60,122 nt of DNA from CAZZCP01 sp964653235 (GTDB taxonomy: Bacteria; Bdellovibrionota; Bdellovibrionia; Bdellovibrionales; UBA840), in the NCBI GenBank assembly GCA_964653235.1, contig CAZZCP010000005.1, positions 1 to 60,122 of the forward strand, written 5' to 3'. The notes under the pieces were generated by a model. It was not told the DNA's origin. It ran no database searches and saw only the letters and a program-made list of their open reading frames with translations. The position numbers and the translations under genes are program-made. Shown piece after piece: positions 54,754 to 60,122 of the stretch (positions are counted from its first letter, which is position 1; each line of letters begins with the position of its first letter).

Positions 54754-55482
54754 ATGTTTGAAAATAAAGAAGGTCAGAAAGTTCCACAAGTTACATTCAA
54801 AACCCGTCAAAATGATGAATGGTTTGATTTGACAACAGATCAAATTTTTAAAGGAAAAAAAGTAGTGTTTTTTGCTTTGCCTGGAGCCTTTACCCCAACT
54901 TGCAGTTCCACTCATCTTCCGCGCTATGAGGAGCTATTTGAAGAGTTTCAAAAAAATGGCGTCGATGATATTTATTGCCTATCGGTAAATGATACTTTCG
55001 TAATGAATGCTTGGGCCAAAGATCAAGGTGCTAAGCATGTAAAGATGATTCCCGATGGCAATGCAGAGTTTTCTGAAAAATTAGGATTTGCTAGTGATAA
55101 AGAAAATCTAGGTTTTGGCAAAAGATCTTGGCGCTATTCGATGTTGGTGAATGATGGAGTGATCGAAAAAATGTTTATCGAGCCAGTGAAAGATGGTGAT
55201 CCATTTGAAGTCTCTGATGCAGATACAATGTTAAAGTACATCAATCCCGAAGCCAAAAGCCAAGAGGCGATTACCATCTTCACCAAAGAAGGCTGCCCTC
55301 ATTGTGCGAGAGCCAAGAAATTACTAGATGAAAAAGGCTTAAAATACGAAGAAGTTGTACTGGGAGGCGGTATTAGTTATAGCACCATCCATGCAGTATC
55401 GGGCAATTCAACGACGCCGCAGGTTTTTATTGGTGGCAAGCTAGTCGGCAGTGCTGACGACTTAGAAAAGCATTTGGCTTAA
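54754..55482 (+). CDS. Hybrid peroxiredoxin-glutaredoxin
   Basis: 242 residues. The N-terminal PRX5-type peroxiredoxin (1-165) has PGAFTPTCSSTH with peroxidatic Cys50, and the C-terminal glutaredoxin (about 171-242) has GCPHCARA with Cys181/184, TTPQVFIGG and the GSH-binding region. Such fusions reduce peroxides using glutathione directly. AAGGAG lies seven bases before the ATG. Sixteen bases downstream begins a disulfide reductase gene that could regenerate its reductant. Confidence 0.94.
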   Translation: MFENKEGQKVPQVTFKTRQNDEWFDLTTDQIFKGKKVVFFALPGAFTPTCSSTHLPRYEELFEEFQKNGVDDIYCLSVNDTFVMNAWAKDQGAKHVKMIPDGNAEFSEKLGFASDKENLGFGKRSWRYSMLVNDGVIEKMFIEPVKDGDPFEVSDADTMLKYINPEAKSQEAITIFTKEGCPHCARAKKLLDEKGLKYEEVVLGGGISYSTIHAVSGNSTTPQVFIGGKLVGSADDLEKHLA

Positions 55483-55498
55483 GTGAAAGGGGCATACA

Positions 55499-56941
55499 AT
55501 GCGAAAAGTAGAAGTGGCAATTATTGGAGCAGGAACTGCGGGTCTATCCGCTCGCAGCCAAGTGGCAAAATTCACTGACAACTATGTGGTGATTGATGAT
55601 GGGCCGCTCGGAACAACTTGCGCGCGTGTTGGTTGTATGCCCTCTAAAGTTTTGATTCAAATAGCAAATGATTTTCATAGACGTAAGAACTTTGAAATGA
55701 TGGGTATATCGGGTGCAGAGACTTTGAGCCTTGATCCTGAAAAAGCAATGAACTATGTACGTTCTCTTCGAGACCGTTTTGTTCGTGGTGTCTTTAAAGG
55801 TATGGAGTCTTGGCAACAGACGCATTTGATTCGCCAAAGATCTGTCTTTTTGGATGCGCATACATTGCAGGCTGGAGATGAGATAATCGAGGCAAAGAAG
55901 ATTATCATCGCTACAGGTTCAAGCCCGGTGATTCCGGGGCCTTGGCGTCAATACTCTGAATTTTTGGTCGACACCAATCAATTTTTTGAACTCGAGAAAT
56001 TGCCAAAAAGAGTGGGTGTAATTGGCTTGGGAGTCATTGGTATAGAGTTAGGCCAAGCCTTAAACCGAATGGGTCTTGATGTTGTCGGCATCACTTTAGA
56101 TAAAGCTATAGGCGGTATCACCGACCCTGAGCTGCAAGACTATATTGCGCAAAAAATGCAAGAAGAGATGCCCATATCTTTTGAAGGTGCTGAATTCGTC
56201 AAGAAAACCGAAACTGGTGTTGTGGTTCGCTCGGGCGGTCAAGAGTGGGAGTTTGACAAAGTATTGGTTGCAATAGGCAGAGCCCCCAATGTCAAAAATT
56301 TGGGTTTAGAGAATCTCAATATCGAATTGGATGCCAAAGGCCAGCCATTATTTGATGCTTCTACCTACAAACTTGTAGGACAAAATCATATTTATTTTGT
56401 GGGAGATGTGAACGCAGATCGGCCCATTTTGCACGAGGCTGCTGATGAGGGCAGAATTGTTGGCTACAATAGTATGCAAGATAAAGATGAATGCTTTCAA
56501 AGAAGAACTTTAATTGGTGTGACTTTTTCTGATCCGAATATTGCTTTTGTCGGTAAGAGACACAAAGAACTTATCGATGAGGCAGTTGACTTTGTAACTG
56601 GCAAAGTCAGTTTTGAAGGACAAGGGCGGGCGATTGTAAAGGCCAAAGAAATTGGACAATTGCATGTCTATGTTAAAACGGATGATGGACAAATTTTAGG
56701 TGCTGAGCTTTTTGCTCCTGAAGGTGAACATCTGGCCCATCTGATTGCCTGGGCTATTGAAACCAAACAAAATATCCATCGGGCCTTAAGTATGCCCTTT
56801 TATCACCCTGTCGTCGAAGAGGGCTTGCGTACAGCCTTTCGAGATGCTGCAAGGCAGATTCGCTGCACGAATCCTCCGCTTGAAGTTCTTAGATGCCAAG
56901 ATATGATTGTAGGAAATACACCTGACTATTTAAGCCAGTGA
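55499..56941 (+). CDS. FAD-dependent disulfide reductase (dihydrolipoyl dehydrogenase-like)
   Basis: 480 residues of the pyridine-nucleotide disulfide oxidoreductase family: FAD site VAIIGAGTAGLSARSQV (6-22), redox pair GTTCARVGCMPSK (Cys41, Cys46), NAD site VGVIGLGVIGIELGQALNRMG (about 172-192), YFVGDVNADRPILHEA and the C-terminal His-Pro (FYHPVVEEGLR). It resembles a stand-alone dihydrolipoyl dehydrogenase subgroup with no 2-oxoacid complex nearby. The partner encoded just upstream is a Prx-Grx, so a glutathione- or disulfide-reductase role is plausible. Confidence 0.88.
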   Translation: MRKVEVAIIGAGTAGLSARSQVAKFTDNYVVIDDGPLGTTCARVGCMPSKVLIQIANDFHRRKNFEMMGISGAETLSLDPEKAMNYVRSLRDRFVRGVFKGMESWQQTHLIRQRSVFLDAHTLQAGDEIIEAKKIIIATGSSPVIPGPWRQYSEFLVDTNQFFELEKLPKRVGVIGLGVIGIELGQALNRMGLDVVGITLDKAIGGITDPELQDYIAQKMQEEMPISFEGAEFVKKTETGVVVRSGGQEWEFDKVLVAIGRAPNVKNLGLENLNIELDAKGQPLFDASTYKLVGQNHIYFVGDVNADRPILHEAADEGRIVGYNSMQDKDECFQRRTLIGVTFSDPNIAFVGKRHKELIDEAVDFVTGKVSFEGQGRAIVKAKEIGQLHVYVKTDDGQILGAELFAPEGEHLAHLIAWAIETKQNIHRALSMPFYHPVVEEGLRTAFRDAARQIRCTNPPLEVLRCQDMIVGNTPDYLSQ

Positions 56942-57001
56942 CAGTATTGATTTATAGCTCTTTTTTGATAAACTGTTTTGCCAAGCAAAGAAGGTAAACC
57001 A

Positions 57002-60000
57002 TTGTATGCAAAGACGAAGAGCTATCTTGCTCTTGAAAACTTACTGAAAGAAAGAATTCTCTATTTAGATGGTGCCATGGGCACGATGATTCAGACTTAT
57101 TCTCTTGAAGAATCTGATTTTCGTAACGAAGCTCTAAAAGATCACCCCATCGACCTCAAAGGCAATAATGATCTACTGAATGTCACCAAACCGAATGTGA
57201 TCTATGAAATACACAAAAAATACTTAGAAGCTGGTGCCGATATTGTTTCTACCAATACTTTTTCTGGAACCCAACTTGCGCAAGCCGAGTATCAGCTCGA
57301 AGCTTGGGTAGACCCAATTAACCAAAAAGCGGTGGAGCTGGCAAAAAAAGCATGCAATGAGATAGATCGTCCCTGCTTTGTAGCAGGAAGTATTGGCCCT
57401 ACCAATCGAACAGCATCTATGTCACCAGATGTGAATGATCCTGCCTATCGTGCGATTAGCTTTCAAGAGTTGAAAAGCAACTACTATCGCCAGGCAAAAG
57501 TAATGCTTGAGGCTGGGGCCGATTTGCTAATAGCTGAAACCAGTTTTGACACTTTGAATTTAAAAGCAGCAGTCTATGCTTTTTTTGAATTGCAAGAAGA
57601 GAGGCAAGAGCTTTTTCCGGTGATTCTTTCGGCAACTATAACGGATGCATCAGGAAGAACTTTATCAGGTCAAACGATCGAAGCTTTTTTTGATTCCATT
57701 GAACATGCTAAGGCTTTAGCTGTAGGTATCAATTGTGCCCTTGGGGCAAAAGATATGAAACCCTATATGGCATCGCTTGCAAAGATTGCCAACGTTTTTG
57801 TAAGTTGCTATCCCAATGCAGGTTTACCCAACCCATTGAGTGATACTGGCTATGATGAAACCCCTGATCAGACCTCTTCTGCCTTAGAAGAGTTTGCTAA
57901 TGAGTCTTTTTTAAATCTTGTTGGTGGCTGTTGTGGAACAACTCCTGAACATATCAAGGCGATTATTGATAAAACCAAAGATAAAAAGCCAAGAATAATT
58001 CCCCCAGAAAACCAAAAAACAAGATGGTCTGGTCTTGAATCACTAGTAATTGACCCAGATAACAAAAGCTTTATCAGCATTGGAGAGAGAACCAATGTGA
58101 CTGGATCACCAAAATTTCGTAAGTTGATCCAAGCTCAAGATTATGAAGCTGCAGTCCAGGTTGCCAAACAACAAGTCGAAAACGGTGCCAATATCATTGA
58201 TGTCAATTTTGATGACGGAATGATTGATGGTGAAAAAGCCATGATCCACTTTTTAAATCTGATTGCCTCTGAACCTGATATTGCTCGTGTACCGATTATG
58301 ATCGATAGTTCGAAATGGTCGATTTTAAAAGCGGGCCTAGAGTGTGTGCAGGGAAAAGCCATTGTCAATTCTATCAGTTTAAAAGAGGGTGAAGAAGAGT
58401 TCTTAAGACAGGCCCGAGAAGTGCAAATGTATGGGGCCGCAGTCGTTGTGATGGCATTTGATGAAAAGGGCCAGGCAGCTACCAAAAATGAGAAAGTTCG
58501 AATTTGTAAAAGAGCTTATAAACTTCTTAGAGAAAAACTCGATTTTAAAGCTCAAGATATTATTTTTGATCCCAACATATTAACGGTCGCAACGGGCATG
58601 AAAGAGCACGACAATTATGCGGTCGATTTTATTGAAGCGGTTCGCGAAATCAAGAGAGAGTGCCCAGGTGTTTTAACTAGTGGTGGAGTTAGTAATATCT
58701 CCTTTTCTTTTCGTGGTAATAATAAAGTTCGTGAGGCCATGCATTCAGCTTTTCTCTACCATGCAATTCAAGCTGGTCTCGATATGGGAATCGTCAATGC
58801 CGGCATGCTTGAAGTCTATGAAGAGATCGAACCCAAGCTTTTAGAGTATGTTGAAGATGTGCTTCTCAACCGCCGTGAAGACGCGACTGAGCGACTTATC
58901 GACTATGCAGAGCAGTTTAAAGGCCAAAAGACAGCACAGGCTAAGAACGATCTGACTTGGAGAAAAAAAGATCTCAAAGAGAGAATCGTTTACTCTCTAG
59001 TCAAAGGCATTCCCGATTTTATCATCGAAGACACCGAACAAGCACGTGTCGAGCTCAAAGCACCTTTGCAGGTCATTGAAGGTCCACTCATGGATGGAAT
59101 GAAAGAGGTAGGAGAGCTCTTTGGTGCTGGAAAGATGTTTTTACCGCAAGTGGTAAAAAGTGCACGAGTGATGAAAAAGGCTGTCGCCTATTTAGAGCCC
59201 TTTATGGATGCCGCTTCTAAAAAACAGGCCAATAAAGAAAAGCGGGGTAAATTTTTGATCGCGACCGTTAAGGGAGATGTGCATGACATTGGAAAAAATA
59301 TTGTCGGTGTGGTTCTTGCCTGTAATGGCTACGAAGTGATCGATATGGGTGTGATGGTCTCTTGTGATGCGATTCTAAAAAAAGCGAGAGAAGAAAAAGT
59401 CGATTTTATTGGCTTGAGTGGTTTGATAACCCCTTCTTTAGAAGAAATGATTTACAACGCCAAAGAGATGCAAAAGCAAGCTTTTCAAGTTCCGCTTTTG
59501 ATTGGCGGGGCAACGACCAGTAAGCTTCATACTGCCGTTAAAATTGATCCTCATTATGAAAAAGCGGTAGTACATATTTCAGATGCCTCTTTGGTGGTAC
59601 AGGCTTGCAATCAGTTACTGAGCCCTGATACTAAAGAAGAATATCTCAAAGCCGTAAAAGCCAAAAGCCTTGAGATGCGCGACAATCACTTGAGAAGTAA
59701 ATCTGAAAAAGTGAAGTTGGTAGATTTTCAACAAGCCAAAAAGAACAAAAAACAAATTGATTGGTCGAAATACTCCATTCCGAAGCCTGAATTTACCGGG
59801 GTTCAAGTCTTTGATGACTTTGATTTAAAAGAAGTGGCAAAATTCATCGATTGGTCGCCCTTCTTTTGGACTTGGGAGCTCAAGGGCTTTTATCCCAAAA
59901 TTTTAGAGAGCGAAAAATATGGCAAAGAAGCCAAAGAGCTGTTTGCGGATGCGCAAAAAATGTTAACACAGATCACCGAAAAAAAATCCATACGGCCCAA

Positions 60001-60122
60001 AGCTCTTCTCGGTTTCTTTCCTGCGCAATCCAATGGCGAAGATATTGTGCTTACCGAAGAGAATACAATTATCCCTTGTTTGCGCCAGCAAAGCGAAAAG
60101 ACCAAGGCGGGCACGCAGCATT
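57002..60122 (+). CDS. metH: Cobalamin-dependent methionine synthase, partial at window end
   Basis: The first 1,040 codons are present; the frame runs off the window end. Start chosen at TTG 57002 with AAGG about eight bases upstream; no in-frame ATG precedes YLDGAMGTMIQ (about 21-31). Domains in order: homocysteine-binding barrel with zinc Cys (GGCCGTTPEH), pterin-binding domain (ISIGERTNVTGSPKF), B12 cap and binding module (DVHDIGKNIVGVVL with the cobalt-ligand His), and the start of the SAM reactivation domain. It methylates homocysteine from methyltetrahydrofolate. No B12 riboswitch fits in the 60-base gap upstream. Confidence 0.96.
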   Translation, partial: MYAKTKSYLALENLLKERILYLDGAMGTMIQTYSLEESDFRNEALKDHPIDLKGNNDLLNVTKPNVIYEIHKKYLEAGADIVSTNTFSGTQLAQAEYQLEAWVDPINQKAVELAKKACNEIDRPCFVAGSIGPTNRTASMSPDVNDPAYRAISFQELKSNYYRQAKVMLEAGADLLIAETSFDTLNLKAAVYAFFELQEERQELFPVILSATITDASGRTLSGQTIEAFFDSIEHAKALAVGINCALGAKDMKPYMASLAKIANVFVSCYPNAGLPNPLSDTGYDETPDQTSSALEEFANESFLNLVGGCCGTTPEHIKAIIDKTKDKKPRIIPPENQKTRWSGLESLVIDPDNKSFISIGERTNVTGSPKFRKLIQAQDYEAAVQVAKQQVENGANIIDVNFDDGMIDGEKAMIHFLNLIASEPDIARVPIMIDSSKWSILKAGLECVQGKAIVNSISLKEGEEEFLRQAREVQMYGAAVVVMAFDEKGQAATKNEKVRICKRAYKLLREKLDFKAQDIIFDPNILTVATGMKEHDNYAVDFIEAVREIKRECPGVLTSGGVSNISFSFRGNNKVREAMHSAFLYHAIQAGLDMGIVNAGMLEVYEEIEPKLLEYVEDVLLNRREDATERLIDYAEQFKGQKTAQAKNDLTWRKKDLKERIVYSLVKGIPDFIIEDTEQARVELKAPLQVIEGPLMDGMKEVGELFGAGKMFLPQVVKSARVMKKAVAYLEPFMDAASKKQANKEKRGKFLIATVKGDVHDIGKNIVGVVLACNGYEVIDMGVMVSCDAILKKAREEKVDFIGLSGLITPSLEEMIYNAKEMQKQAFQVPLLIGGATTSKLHTAVKIDPHYEKAVVHISDASLVVQACNQLLSPDTKEEYLKAVKAKSLEMRDNHLRSKSEKVKLVDFQQAKKNKKQIDWSKYSIPKPEFTGVQVFDDFDLKEVAKFIDWSPFFWTWELKGFYPKILESEKYGKEAKELFADAQKMLTQITEKKSIRPKALLGFFPAQSNGEDIVLTEENTIIPCLRQQSEKTKAGTQH

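Noticed and set aside
1..60122. CRISPR arrays, insertion sequences, prophage or integrase genes
   Set aside because: No regularly spaced repeats, transposase motifs or attachment-site duplications were seen.

Overview
The window (about 60 kb, AT-rich, no tRNA or rRNA seen) looks like a contig from a Bdellovibrionota-type bacterium (Bdellovibrio/Bacteriovorax relatives). This is an inference from many secreted lipoproteins with Ig-like, PA14 or cysteine-rich modules, a recurring YQNCS lipoprotein signal, a carotenoid operon, and SelO, sirtuin and penicillin-acylase genes typical of free-living Gram-negative predators or scavengers. Three runs of exactly ten N interrupt genes and look like assembler placeholders; one hides a 7-base overlap, and closing it restores the gene.

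Layout. 0-10 kb: degenerate metallo-beta-lactamase lipoprotein, ABM monooxygenase, fungal-type glucoamylase, a four-gene Zrg-like zinc ABC transporter operon (minus strand), mtnA and a CBS protein, a persulfide dioxygenase-rhodanese and a metallopeptidase lipoprotein. 10-31 kb: an envelope-rich region with four YQNC lipoproteins and a large Ig-like/PA14 lipoprotein, plus SelO, a dihaem peroxidase, an RRM protein, a Tat-type pirin, an aldehyde dehydrogenase, HPF/DksA-like stress genes and a DNA methyltransferase repair protein. 31-39 kb: SDR and LysR genes, a duplicated structured non-coding element, pyrophosphatase, a decayed ECF sigma/anti-sigma locus beside DUF1223 and msrAB, and a PAS histidine kinase with two disruptions. 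39.8-45.3 kb: crtY-crtE-crtI-crtB-hydroxylase operon. 45-60 kb: ABC exporter, penicillin acylase, a sixA-trmK-cobB-protease operon, two MBL-like proteins, a Prx-Grx hybrid with a disulfide reductase, and the first 3.1 kb of metH.

The most striking pattern is a promoter of fixed geometry: a TWAAG-type -35, about 12 bases, NCCGAT, then exactly 8 bases to ATG, with no convincing Shine-Dalgarno site. It precedes all four YQNC lipoproteins, the Ig-like/PA14 lipoprotein (where it also corrects the start codon) and, in a slightly weaker form, the PAS kinase. It resembles the sigma-28 (FliA) consensus and implies leaderless mRNAs. The other lipoproteins in the window have canonical lipoboxes and lack this signal; most of them have clear Shine-Dalgarno sites. 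The second notable element is a twin, about 150-base, three-hairpin RNA at 32.8-33.3 kb whose unpaired segments match anti-Shine-Dalgarno sequence.

Several genes carry single in-frame stops or one-base indels (porin-like gene, NrsF-like anti-sigma, PAS kinase). These could be real decay or assembly error, and reads are needed to tell which.
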